Part shown: positions 1 through 7,916 of the stretch, piece by piece
How positions within the stretch are numbered: position 1 is the stretch's first letter
Layout of the letters: every line of letters starts with the position of its first letter
Assembly: GCF_947496995.1 (NCBI RefSeq)
Contig: NZ_CANMFD010000004.1
Coordinates: forward strand, 580,371-644,370
Direction: 5' to 3'
Source of the DNA: an uncultured Roseibium sp.
Lineage (GTDB): Bacteria; Pseudomonadota; Alphaproteobacteria; Rhizobiales; Stappiaceae
DNA: 64,000 nucleotides
The notes under the pieces: model-generated
Database searches by the model: none
What the model saw: the letters and a program-made list of their open reading frames with translations, nothing else
Told to the model about the DNA's origin: nothing
Made by a program: the position numbers and the translations under genes

Positions 1-137
1 TCTCATCGAGCTACACCAGCGCTTCTCTTGAAATCGTTTCGTGATATCTCTCGGACCAATTAAAGCAAAGGTGTGGCTGCTGTCGTCCGGCACACCCCGG
101 TTTTGCAGGGTTTCTCGACATCTTGCCCCTCCTTGGC

Positions 138-160
138 GGTCCCGGACCTGATCCGGGACC
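138..160. repeat. REP-like palindrome upstream of the amidase
   Basis: A perfect inverted repeat has 9-bp arms (GGTCCCGGA and TCCGGGACC) around a 5-base loop (CCTGA). It lies about 110 bp before the amidase start. GC-rich palindromes built on GTCCCGGATC-like arms are common as dispersed intergenic repeats in alphaproteobacteria, so a REP-type element is likely, but no second copy was seen in this window. It could instead terminate a gene to the left of the window. The rest of bases 1-269 shows nothing else I can support. Confidence 0.45.
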
Positions 161-269
161 AGGGCATCGAACGGTGATGGAAACTTCCGGCTCCGGCGGA
201 AACGGGGTTGATGACCGCGGCAAATCCGGTTCATTTCTATTGGCCTGAAGTTTACGAGGATTCTGATTC

Positions 270-1571
270 ATGAGCGCACCGTTTCCCTGGACCGCTGAAA
301 CCGCGGAAAGCCGGCTGGAGTCTGCTCTTCAGGCTGCCTCCGGCGACCCTGCGGCGAAGGCGGTTTTCACCGGACTGCTCGAAGACCGGGCCCGCGGCCA
401 GACAAAGGCGGCAGCAGGTGTGAAAACGCCGCTGGCCGGTGCTCTCGTCAGCGTCAAGGCGCTGTTCGATGTCAAGGGAGAGATCACAACCTCCGGCACC
501 AAGGTTCTGCGCAACGATCCGCCCGCACAAGCTGATGCACCCGCGATCGCCCGGCTGGATGCCGCCGGCGGCGTTTTCGTCGGACTGACCAACATGTCGG
601 AATTCGCCTATTCCGGGCTCGGCCTCAATCCGCATTACAGCACGCCGCGCAACCCGGCCTATCCCGGCGGCGCTCCGGGCGGCTCCACCAGCGGTGGGGC
701 GGTCTCGGTCGCTCTCGGCCTTTGCGACGTGGCAATCGGCAGCGACACCGGCGGTTCGCTCCGCATCCCGGCAGCCTTCACCGGCATCACCGGTTTCAAA
801 CCCACCCAGGCCTCCGTGCCGATGGCAGGCGGCAAACCGCTGTCGGACAGTCTCGACAGTTTCGGACCGATGGCAAAAACCGTCGGTATCTGTGAACTCG
901 CCTGGCAGGTGATGGCCGATCGTCCCACCGTGCCATCGTCTACCGCGCGCGCCCGTCTGGTCATTCCGGGCAATTTCGGGTTCGACGAGATCGACCCTCA
1001 GGTTGCCGAGGGCTTCGAAGCCGTCGTCCGGCATCTGCAGGACAATGGCTTCGATGTGCTCCGCAAGGACCTTACCTCGATGGAACTCTACGGCGACGTG
1101 CCGCCCTGGCATATGACGTCCGTGGAATCGCGCGCCCATTACGAGGATCATTTCCAGGGCACGCCCGAAGATTTTGATCCGCGCGTTCACGCCCGCATGG
1201 CACGGGCCAATGAAATAACCGCAATCGACTACCGCCGCACCGTCAATCGGCGCGCGGCCTTCATCGCAGCTTTCCGCGAGGAACTGGGCAACGACATGCT
1301 CCTGCTGCCGACCACCCCTATCCTGCCTCCGGATATCGACGCTCTCGCCGACGACGACACCTTCAACCGCATGAACCTCCTGGCGTTGCGCAATCCGACC
1401 CTCGCAAACATTGCCGACGCCTGCAGCCTTGCCCTGCCCTATCGGCACGCGGGCAACGTCCTGAGCGCCATGCTCATCGCAACCGGCGGACGGGACGAGG
1501 CTTTGCTGGCCTGCGGCAAGGCAGTTGAAGAGGCGCTGGCGGAGATGACTGACGTACAAAGTGAAGGCTGA
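270..1571 (+). CDS. Amidase signature family amidohydrolase
   Basis: This 433-residue cytosolic enzyme hydrolyses a carboxamide bond by the amidase-signature Ser-cisSer-Lys mechanism. The lysine is visible in VSVKALFDVKG (about K63), the Gly/Ser-rich segment GGAPGGSTSGGA at residues 133-144 supplies the cis-serine, and the nucleophile lies in GSDTGGSLRIPAAF (about S163). The length is typical of the shorter amidases (AtzF/GatA-like branch). The ATG is preceded by ACGAGGA at a good distance. The gene stands alone, with the minus-strand protease gene convergent to it. The substrate cannot be read from sequence. The absence of gatC and gatB argues against a tRNA amidotransferase subunit. Confidence 0.85.
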   Translation: MSAPFPWTAETAESRLESALQAASGDPAAKAVFTGLLEDRARGQTKAAAGVKTPLAGALVSVKALFDVKGEITTSGTKVLRNDPPAQADAPAIARLDAAGGVFVGLTNMSEFAYSGLGLNPHYSTPRNPAYPGGAPGGSTSGGAVSVALGLCDVAIGSDTGGSLRIPAAFTGITGFKPTQASVPMAGGKPLSDSLDSFGPMAKTVGICELAWQVMADRPTVPSSTARARLVIPGNFGFDEIDPQVAEGFEAVVRHLQDNGFDVLRKDLTSMELYGDVPPWHMTSVESRAHYEDHFQGTPEDFDPRVHARMARANEITAIDYRRTVNRRAAFIAAFREELGNDMLLLPTTPILPPDIDALADDDTFNRMNLLALRNPTLANIADACSLALPYRHAGNVLSAMLIATGGRDEALLACGKAVEEALAEMTDVQSEG

Positions 1572-1684
1572 TCAGCGACCTTGTTTTGCAGAGAGGAGCA
1601 GCAATCGGCTGTCAATACGCTCAAGCCGCGTCAGCCATAGTCCTTCTTGGCAAACATAAACAAGATACCGAAGATCATTCGGTC

Positions 1685-2935
1685 CTATTGCAGCACCCAT
1701 TTTGATCCGAATTGCCCGAGATTCGAAGCATTCGAATTCGTTTCCGAATAACCGACATGGACCCCTACAAGCACGGGCCGCCCATCCTTTTGCTGAATTA
1801 GAGCTCCGCCACTGCTTCCCCGACTGGACTGACAGGTGTGGCTCATCCGGCCCGTATCTTCGCCATAGCTGACAATCGTGCAAAGCGGGCTGCGATCCAC
1901 CAGCCAGTACCGGTGCATATCCTCGCTATGGCTGTTTTTCTTCGCCATGAGATGCCGCAGCAATGAAATCTTGTTACCTGCGGCAAAGATGGTTGGAGCG
2001 AACAACACGGGTGGCGCGACATCCAGCAATTGTTGATCAGCCAGGCCTCCCAGCCCATTGTTCAAATCGGTCAGGAACGCGAAATCGCCGCCGACCGCAA
2101 ACGGTAAATCGCTTTTCTGCTCTTCCAGTCGAAAGACCAGCCCCGGAAAGCTCCTGTGCAACTCGGAGAAAAGCGACCCGTTTTTCAAACAGTGCCCCGC
2201 GCTCGCCGCGAAAACGTCTCCCCTGAAGCGGAAAGATACGGCGTTGCACATGACTTCGTCCTCGGGCGTTCCCCCGGCGCTAATGGAAGCGTATGGCAGT
2301 TCGGCGCGCAGGTTCTGGCCATCGAAACAGCTGGCAACATAGTCTTTTTCCACGGCTAGGCATTGTTTGTAGTCGTCGTCCTGCAGGGTTCGTACACACC
2401 GGTTTTCATATGCGGTTTCAATATCGCAATCGCCATCTTGCGGACAAACGAGGGTATAAAGCTGTGACATGGCAGCTTGGCAGGTTAGCCTCCCGGCGTC
2501 GGCTTTGGCCCTTTCCCAGGACGCGACCCGTTTGCTCCATGCTCCTCCGCCATCAGGACCGCTGCCGTAGGTTCCCGTGGCTGCATCAGGCGACACCGGC
2601 TGTTCGAAAGGTGAGGAGCCTGAATAGAGAAACCTTCGTGATTGAACCTGATTGACTGCATCCTGAAATGTGTCCCACTGCCCGGGATTCATCTCAAGTG
2701 ACCATCTTGAGACCACCGACCGGTTCAATCCGTTCAAATGTTCTGCGGGAACCTGCCCAGCCAAGGCCTTGATGTCACCCGTCAGTTGACTTTTTCGGAT
2801 CGCCTGCTTGAGAAAGCCGCGCATCACCTCTGCACTGCCATTGTTGAATTGCTCTACCTGCATTTGGCCTTGAGCATGGGCGGGAAGACCGACCGCAATT
2901 GCGACAAAGGCCGCTATCAGATACATGCCGCTCAT
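1685..2935 (-). CDS. Secreted trypsin-like serine protease
   Basis: A 416-residue exported protein. Residues 1-21 form a signal peptide ending AHA-Q. Residues about 22-215 are an unassigned, cysteine-rich region (C152, C164, C170, C180, C192, C203). A chymotrypsin-fold peptidase follows: H248 in SAGHC, probable D284 in GGDFAFL, and nucleophile S375 in GSSGGAL. All three triad residues appear present, so an active enzyme is expected in the periplasm or outside. Its ATG overlaps the stop of the upstream membrane-protein gene by four bases (ATGA), so the two are translationally coupled. The N-terminal part is not recognised; it may be a propeptide or targeting domain. Confidence 0.82.
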   Translation of the reverse strand: MSGMYLIAAFVAIAVGLPAHAQGQMQVEQFNNGSAEVMRGFLKQAIRKSQLTGDIKALAGQVPAEHLNGLNRSVVSRWSLEMNPGQWDTFQDAVNQVQSRRFLYSGSSPFEQPVSPDAATGTYGSGPDGGGAWSKRVASWERAKADAGRLTCQAAMSQLYTLVCPQDGDCDIETAYENRCVRTLQDDDYKQCLAVEKDYVASCFDGQNLRAELPYASISAGGTPEDEVMCNAVSFRFRGDVFAASAGHCLKNGSLFSELHRSFPGLVFRLEEQKSDLPFAVGGDFAFLTDLNNGLGGLADQQLLDVAPPVLFAPTIFAAGNKISLLRHLMAKKNSHSEDMHRYWLVDRSPLCTIVSYGEDTGRMSHTCQSSRGSSGGALIQQKDGRPVLVGVHVGYSETNSNASNLGQFGSKWVLQ

Positions 2936-3792
2936 TGTTCCTGCTCCTTCTTCTGACTTTCCCCACTCTCGTTTACGGTGCGGATACGGGTCAGGCTCTC
3001 GGCTTTCAATTCCGGCGCGGCACGAAGCACACGCCCGATTTCAGTATCCAGATCGGGAACGCAGTTTTTCAAGTTCTTGGAAAGCAAAATCAGCCGCTCT
3101 CTGAACAAGGGAGGCCCCGCGCATTGCGCCTCTTCCAGCTTTTGCGTGAGACGGGAAATCGCGCCCTGAAAATCGAGAATTCGGAGATCAATCTGCAAGC
3201 TCCGGAAACGATCATGCCACTCGTTTCCTGCTGTTTTTTCTTGGTGGATTTGCGCTGCCTTCGAGCTCAAAAGCGCCAGGCTTTCGACCGAGCAGGCCTT
3301 CGCAAGCCCTGTGGCAGTCATTGCGATGTCGAGAACATTTTCATCCGTCAAGCGAATGCAGGGAAACTTGCCGTCCTCTTCATTCGGACGTATCTCCAGA
3401 ATACGTTCCCGGGTCACCGCGCGTGGCACGCCAAGCGCTTCGTTGATAGCCAGAAGCCGGTGGGCGTCCACTATCTCACCGCTTGTCAGATGCGAAAACC
3501 TGGATCCCAGTTTGAAATGCGAATCCAAACCAACTTTACCTACTCCCCAACCAGCCCAGTAGCCGGCAAGCAGCAGCAATACGATGCTTCCCATCAAAGG
3601 CAGGGTCTGGCGCATGGCCTGCTTGTCGCCAACGATCGCATCCGACCCGGCGATCAACGCGAGACTTGCCGCCACAATAGCACCGAGAATTTGCAGAATA
3701 GCTGCGGAAGTGGAAGACAAAGTTAGTGCCTGTATCCCACCGATCGATACGCCCAGAACAAACAGACTAAAGAAAAATATTTTCAGCTTCAT
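2932..3792 (-). CDS. Membrane protein of unknown function, coupled to the protease
   Basis: A 286-residue protein not recognised as a family. From the ATG at 3792 it has a hydrophobic N-terminal segment (IFFFSLFVLGVSIGGI) and two further membrane spans (around 25-45 and 60-78, the second containing GSIVLLLLAGYWAGWG). A mostly helical, charged domain of about 200 residues follows, ending in a very hydrophilic tail (ESQKKEQEQ). Four cysteines in the soluble part could form disulfides if it is periplasmic. A TTG 33 bases upstream is an alternative start; neither has a clear ribosome-binding site. The four-base overlap with the protease gene suggests a two-gene unit. Confidence 0.7.
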   Translation of the reverse strand: MKLKIFFFSLFVLGVSIGGIQALTLSSTSAAILQILGAIVAASLALIAGSDAIVGDKQAMRQTLPLMGSIVLLLLAGYWAGWGVGKVGLDSHFKLGSRFSHLTSGEIVDAHRLLAINEALGVPRAVTRERILEIRPNEEDGKFPCIRLTDENVLDIAMTATGLAKACSVESLALLSSKAAQIHQEKTAGNEWHDRFRSLQIDLRILDFQGAISRLTQKLEEAQCAGPPLFRERLILLSKNLKNCVPDLDTEIGRVLRAAPELKAESLTRIRTVNESGESQKKEQEQ

Positions 3793-3972
3793 GACATAAC
3801 TCAAGGAAACTTGATCTGATAACAATCAATTCCGCGAAATTTCGGAATATACACCCTCAAATAGATACCATTTTCTTTTGCCTGTGACCACAGTGACCGG
3901 AACCTGCTTTTCAGCACCGCTCTGGATGAAGTTTTCTGCATTCTTTGGAACATTTCTCGTTTCGGGCAGAAG

Positions 3973-4350
3973 CTATTCTTGTGAAACTGGACGCAGCCTT
4001 TCCGCCAGCTTCTTCAATACAACACGGTTCCGGCTCGTCACCGTCGAGCGCTTCCAGCCGTATTTCCGACAGACTGCGGAGAACTTCCCTCCCCCGGCCT
4101 TGCACATCACCTCGAACTGCAGCGCCCGGCGGGCGTCCGCGTCCCTGATCAGGAAAAACCAGCCAAGCGCTTCTTCTGCCCTGCTGATCTGCGCAGGAGA
4201 AAAATGACGCCTCCGTTTTGCAATTTTGCCTTTGTAGTCAGGCCAGGCCGCCAGAACCGCGCGCGGCCCGTCCGCCTTCCCCGTCACGGCAATCACTTCC
4301 ACCGCCTCGGTCAAACGGGCCATCACATCTTCAGGTGTTTCAGGTTTCAC
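3973..4350 (-). CDS. DUF6362-like phage-associated protein
   Basis: A 125-residue protein starting at GTG. It begins with PEDVMARLTEAVEVI, has a central FSPAQISRAEEALGWF segment and ends in a helix-turn-helix-like region (GKFSAVCRKYGWKRSTVTSR). That order resembles DUF6362 proteins found in phage and prophage regions; I recognise the pattern but cannot run a profile. It is the last gene of a three-gene minus-strand unit whose promoter region faces the S24 repressor gene. A small DNA-binding or terminase-small-subunit-like role is possible. Confidence 0.6.
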   Translation of the reverse strand: MKPETPEDVMARLTEAVEVIAVTGKADGPRAVLAAWPDYKGKIAKRRRHFSPAQISRAEEALGWFFLIRDADARRALQFEVMCKAGGGKFSAVCRKYGWKRSTVTSRNRVVLKKLAERLRPVSQE

Positions 4351-4412
4351 CAGGCTGCCCCCGCAAGGTTTTGGTTTCGACGAAGAAGAATATGGAAATC
4401 TTCAAGCTGGCC

Positions 4413-4434
4413 TTCGCGGGTGCCACCCCGCGAA
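4413..4434. other. Intercistronic stem-loop
   Basis: An 8-bp perfect stem (TTCGCGGG and CCCGCGAA, loop TGCCAC) lies between the second and third genes of the minus-strand phage-like unit. No T-run follows on either strand, so mRNA processing or partial attenuation is more likely than a strong terminator. Confidence 0.4.
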
Positions 4435-4466
4435 AATATGCCATTCTTCTCATGTCCCGCCTGCCT

Positions 4467-4877
4467 TCATACCGCCCGCACCTCAGCCACCATCAACCGG
4501 TCCAGCTCATAAGAAAGCAGGACCGACAGGGTGAGAGTCGGAGCGGATGGATTGATGTGTTTGGCGCGTTTGAGAAGCTCTTCCAGGTCGAGCTGATCGA
4601 AGAGATCCAGAAATCCAGTGCGATCGATCCACTCCGGTTTGCTGGACACCAGCCAAGAGACCGCTGTCAGGCACGGCGCCGACCAGTTGCCGCGGTTCTG
4701 CGCGGTATTGATCAGGCCGAAGACCAGACGCAGGTGCTCCGGCCCATGCTTTTTCAGCAGCGTCAGGCACGTGCGCCGCGCCTTGGACTGGTGACGCCCC
4801 TCCGCCCGCCTCGTGTGATTGACGAATTGCACGCCATATTCGGCGGCAATCCTGTCCACATGCCCACCCGACGCCAT
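4467..4877 (-). CDS. Hypothetical protein of the phage-like cassette
   Basis: A 136-residue soluble, helical protein with no family I recognise. Features visible are a basic stretch (RRAEGRHQSKARR), a tryptophan-containing centre (NWSAPCLTAVSWLVSSKPEW) and a leucine-rich C-terminal half. The ATG at 4877 overlaps the TGA of the upstream gene by one base; a GTG directly before it is the alternative start. It probably belongs to the same prophage-derived unit as its two neighbours. Confidence 0.6.
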   Translation of the reverse strand: MASGGHVDRIAAEYGVQFVNHTRRAEGRHQSKARRTCLTLLKKHGPEHLRLVFGLINTAQNRGNWSAPCLTAVSWLVSSKPEWIDRTGFLDLFDQLDLEELLKRAKHINPSAPTLTLSVLLSYELDRLMVAEVRAV

Positions 4878-5206
4878 CACTCATTGCCTTCCAGGATACG
4901 AGGGCTGTGCTTGCTATCGGGCACCCGTTGCAGGGATCCGAAAGCCGCTTCGGCTCTTTCTCGGGCCGTTGACACTTTATGTTCACGTTTTGTTCTCAAG
5001 ACCCTGCCCTCAGACACTTTCTGGTTGCCCCCTGCGCGTTGGCCTTGCCCAAGCTTCAGAAGCCGGAGTTCCAGAGTGAGCAACCGGGTGCGCGCCTTTT
5101 CCAGCGCGAATTCGTCTTCCAGCCGGGCGCTCGGCCGCTCCGCCCGGATACGGCAATAGGCGACTTTCTCGCGTGCCGCCTCGATCTCGTCCTTGAGTTC
5201 ATTCAT
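4877..5206 (-). CDS. Small coiled-coil protein, first gene of phage-like operon
   Basis: A 109-residue protein. The first 60 residues are heptad-like and strongly helical (charged E/R/K with regular Leu/Ala), consistent with a coiled coil; the rest is basic and probably disordered. The ATG has a good ribosome-binding site (GGAGAG, 5 bases before). It is the promoter-proximal gene of the minus-strand trio and faces the repressor gene across a 211-bp control region holding an inverted-repeat operator, the geometry of divergent early phage promoters. Function unknown. Confidence 0.6.
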   Translation of the reverse strand: MNELKDEIEAAREKVAYCRIRAERPSARLEDEFALEKARTRLLTLELRLLKLGQGQRAGGNQKVSEGRVLRTKREHKVSTARERAEAAFGSLQRVPDSKHSPRILEGNE

Positions 5207-5316
5207 AAAGGCTCTCCTCCGCGCCGGCTTTAAACCATCCCGTTACCGGCAGGTGGGCCGGCCCCCCAGGACACATCTGTATTTCCATCATGCCTTCCAC
5301 TCACCAAACTCATTGC

Positions 5317-5346
5317 TTGCAAATTCGTACGCTTTATGCGTATACA
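5317..5346 (+). promoter_or_regulatory. Repressor-gene promoter with operator
   Basis: TTGCAA at 5317-5322 and TATACA at 5341-5346, 18 bases apart, form a plausible sigma-70 promoter toward the repressor gene. Inside the spacer and touching the -10 box is the inverted repeat TACGC-TTTAT-GCGTA (5328-5342). A near-identical 15-mer occurs about 1 kb away in front of the next gene, and both flank the repressor gene, so I infer that the encoded repressor binds it and controls its own promoter and perhaps the divergent minus-strand one. Confidence 0.65.
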
Positions 5347-5417
5347 TGTCAACGTGGAAATCATACGTTTTCTACTGCTACTACGCACGCACCCAAATCC
5401 GCACGGCAGGCACGAAC

Positions 5418-6152
5418 ATGGAAGAAACCACCCAATCCGCCGTATCCAGGCAGCTTGCGGATCTGAAAAACCGCAGCGGACTGTCCATACGCGCCATTGC
5501 ACGCGCAATGGGTTACCAGAACGCATCCTCCATCCAGCGCTATTTCAGTCAGGACTATTCCAAACCTGCCCTGCCGGCAGACTTCGTCGCCAAGCTGCTG
5601 CCGGTCCTTACCGGCAAGGGCGAGCAGCCGGTAACACGGGACGAGATTCTGGCTCTGGCCCCGGAGTCCATCACGGATCTGGAGGCCGCCCACGCTTCGC
5701 CGCAAGCGGCAATGCCACTGGATATCAAAGGTCAGGTTGCCGCGGGCCTGTGGATGGAAGCAGGCCTCTTCGAGACGGACGCGACCAGAAAAGCAACGAT
5801 GGCCGGCGATCTGCGCTACCCGAATGAGTACCAATACCTGTTGGAAATCAACGGAGAGAGCCTTAACCGCATTGCGCGCGACGGCGATTTTGTCCTTTGC
5901 CTCGATTATCTAGAAGCCGGAATTGACATCAGGTCGGGCGACCTTGCTGTCGTGGAACGTTCAAGAGACGGCGGACACACGATCGAACGCACCGCCAAGC
6001 GCATCATTCACCGCAATGGCGGGATCGAACTGCGCCCGGAATCCGACGACCCACGCTTCCAGGAGCCGATCATCTTTAACGAGCATGATGAAGAAGCAAC
6101 GGAAGTCCGCATCATCGCCAAGATCCTCTCTGTCATCCGCCAGATCGTCTAG
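5418..6152 (+). CDS. LexA/cI-type repressor with S24 autoprotease domain
   Basis: A 244-residue phage-repressor-like regulator. The N-terminus (about 8-45) has an XRE-type helix-turn-helix (SGLSIRAIARAMGYQNASSI). The C-terminus is an S24/LexA domain: a candidate cleavage site VAAG (A109-G110) resembling the Ala-Gly bond of LexA, catalytic S148 in NGESL, and K194 in RTAKR. Order and spacing fit RecA-stimulated self-cleavage, so induction by DNA damage is expected. The ATG at 5418 was chosen over an earlier in-frame start because the HTH begins just after it and the upstream codons cover the operator and promoter. A divergent operon and a downstream gene share the presumed operator motif. Confidence 0.85.
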   Translation: MEETTQSAVSRQLADLKNRSGLSIRAIARAMGYQNASSIQRYFSQDYSKPALPADFVAKLLPVLTGKGEQPVTRDEILALAPESITDLEAAHASPQAAMPLDIKGQVAAGLWMEAGLFETDATRKATMAGDLRYPNEYQYLLEINGESLNRIARDGDFVLCLDYLEAGIDIRSGDLAVVERSRDGGHTIERTAKRIIHRNGGIELRPESDDPRFQEPIIFNEHDEEATEVRIIAKILSVIRQIV

Positions 6153-6305
6153 GCCACAGCTTCATGTATGAAGATGAAATGGCGAAAGCAACTCAACGCA
6201 TTCAGCCATCGATATTCAGAAGAGATCACACAGAACCTCACCAAACCTGAACGACACGCCAGGCACCTGCACCCTTCTGATCGGAATACACAGCAAGGGC
6301 AAACG

Positions 6306-6320
6306 TATGTTTGCAGCGTA
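6306..6320. promoter_or_regulatory. Degenerate copy of the repressor operator
   Basis: TATGT-TTGCA-GCGTA keeps the 15-base layout of the two good operators, with a perfect right half-site (GCGTA) and a degraded left one. It lies 41 bases before the strong copy at 6347, as secondary operators often do. Inference from pattern only. Confidence 0.35.
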
Positions 6321-6338
6321 TAAATACCCTCCAAATTA

Positions 6339-6365
6339 TTGACATGTACGCATAATGCGTATAAC
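6339..6365 (+). promoter_or_regulatory. Promoter overlapped by perfect operator
   Basis: TTGACA at 6339-6344 and TATAAC at 6360-6365 resemble a sigma-70 promoter with a short 15-base spacer. The spacer is filled by the perfect inverted repeat TACGCA-TAA-TGCGTA (6347-6361), the same motif as at 5328-5342. Binding of the S24 repressor here should shut off the small gene at 6395. Confidence 0.65.
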
Positions 6366-6394
6366 TTTCGATTGTATTGGAGAGGAGTATCTAG

Positions 6395-6736
6395 ATGCCC
6401 TTGAACCTGGACATGTCGTTCTTCTGGGTGATTTGCGAACTGGAAGGATCCCTCTATCTGCCGGAGGCGGATCTGGAGGGCATGTCTCTCCGTCGAATTA
6501 TCGGCGATATCCGCAGCGGCCAGATCGAAAACATCCAGGCCATCCTGGAAACCAATCCCGCCGAAGGCTGGTGCAACGATATCACCACAGACATCCTGGC
6601 CGCCGCCTTTCCGGAAACGGGGCCGGATATTGAACCCGATGAAGAAAACGTTCTCTCTGACGAAAACTGGTCCGACTACAGTTCGGAGCGCCTGAACGGC
6701 AGACTTGCAGGCATCCGGGTCCGCGTTGCCGACTGA
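6395..6736 (+). CDS. Small acidic protein under repressor control
   Basis: A 113-residue acidic protein with no recognised family. It starts MPLNLDMSFFWVICELEG, continues with a mixed helical region, and has an Asp/Glu-rich middle. GGAGAGGAG stands 7 bases before the ATG, a strong ribosome-binding site. Its promoter carries the best copy of the S24 operator, so it should be induced together with the cassette when the repressor is cleaved. It could be an early regulator, an antirepressor or a toxin-like effector; the sequence does not decide. Confidence 0.6.
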   Translation: MPLNLDMSFFWVICELEGSLYLPEADLEGMSLRRIIGDIRSGQIENIQAILETNPAEGWCNDITTDILAAAFPETGPDIEPDEENVLSDENWSDYSSERLNGRLAGIRVRVAD

Positions 6737-6934
6737 CTTCTCCGGCAATCAGCCAAACCATCTCTGGTTGGACAAATAAAATTTCTTACATTTTCGTCGA
6801 GAGTTAAAATTCTCCGCACCAGCATCCAATATCGAAATAATAGTAAGATTTCTGCCGTTTTCCGACTTTCACCCTCTCGACACCTCAATCCAGCCTCGCC
6901 ATTGACAGCCACAAAAACTCCGATTAGGTGTTTC

Positions 6935-6943
6935 TTGGTCCAA
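6935..6943. promoter_or_regulatory. Candidate FadR/GntR-type operator
   Basis: TTGGTCCAA is a palindrome of the FadR-subfamily type (TGGTnnnACCA-like), 53 bases before the GntR-family gene. A related sequence (GGTTGGACAAATAAA, from 6766) shares the following AACAAATAAA/CAAATAAA tract, so there may be two sites. Autoregulation is inferred. Confidence 0.4.
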
Positions 6944-6995
6944 CAAATAAAGATTTGGCTCCGCACCACGCAGAATACGGATTTTGAGTTCGGCA

Positions 6996-7724
6996 ATGAG
7001 TACAGAAGGAAGCAGCGAATCCGGCAAGACGGGATCTGCGGGCGAATCCGCGGTCGACGTTGTCGTGCAGCAAATTCGCAACCTGATCGCAACCTCCAAG
7101 TTGAAGGTCGGCGACCATCTTCCGACCGAGCGCGACCTGTGCGCCCAGTTCAATGCGAGCCGCAACACCGTCCGCGAGGCCATGCGTATCCTGAAGGCCT
7201 ATGGGCTGGTGGATGTCCGCCCAAAGATCGGCGCCACCATTACCGACAACCGCATGACGCGGGCGTTTGAACTGTTTTCCTTCAACACCATGGAAATTTC
7301 GCGCAAGACCTTCAGCGATGTGCAGGACTTCCGCAGTCTGGTCGAAGTCGGCTCGGCGGATCTGTTTTTCGACCGGTTGCGGCAGGAGGATCTGGACGAT
7401 CTATCCGAAATCAACGCCAAACTGGCCGAGATTCACGACCTGAACGAGGCCTCGGAAATCGACTATGCGTTCCATATGCGCCTGGTCTCCATCCTGGACA
7501 ATCACGCTGTCCTCGACGTCTACGCGGTGATGAAACCCGTCATTCTACGGATCATGCAGAAGGGCAAGACCCGCAGGATTTTCAAGACCGAAACCTTCAG
7601 CGAGCATCAGGGCGTCGTCGACGCGCTCGCGGCGCGCGACCGGCTGGCCTTTCAGTACCGGCTGCGCAGCCACCTGATGATTGGATTCCGGTTTTTCAGC
7701 GAGGAGATGGAGGAATCCGCCTGA
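6996..7724 (+). CDS. GntR/FadR-family regulator (FCD domain) of the sugar operon
   Basis: A 242-residue transcription factor. A winged helix-turn-helix occupies about residues 18-90 (LPTERDLCAQFNASRNTVRE is the recognition part). A helical FCD ligand-binding domain follows at about 105-235, with metal-ligand-type histidines and Asp in YAFHMRLV and ILDNHAVL. ATG at 6996 is preferred to an in-frame TTG 12 bases upstream. It is the first gene before a sugar ABC importer on the same strand, so it most likely represses that operon until a sugar acid or sugar binds. A FadR-like operator lies just upstream. Confidence 0.88.
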   Translation: MSTEGSSESGKTGSAGESAVDVVVQQIRNLIATSKLKVGDHLPTERDLCAQFNASRNTVREAMRILKAYGLVDVRPKIGATITDNRMTRAFELFSFNTMEISRKTFSDVQDFRSLVEVGSADLFFDRLRQEDLDDLSEINAKLAEIHDLNEASEIDYAFHMRLVSILDNHAVLDVYAVMKPVILRIMQKGKTRRIFKTETFSEHQGVVDALAARDRLAFQYRLRSHLMIGFRFFSEEMEESA

Positions 7725-7916
7725 AAAACCGTTTGCCCGGAACCGACTACGGCAGGCCGGAAGCGCCGACCGGCCACAAGGGCACAGCATGATCAACGGA
7801 TGACCGGTCGAAATCGGCCGGCCATCCAGAAGTTGGTCGTTTCTGAAGTGTTGGCGCATTCGGCGGTCAAATGGCCGCAAGATGCGCTGGCAGGCGTATC
7901 AATGGGAGGAAGTGAA

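Noticed and set aside
252..1559. Long open frame antisense to the amidase
   Set aside because: The plus-strand frame has all amidase motifs; the antisense one is a GC-bias shadow without family resemblance.
3973..6736. Complete prophage
   Set aside because: No integrase, terminase, capsid or tail genes around the repressor; only a control cassette is present.
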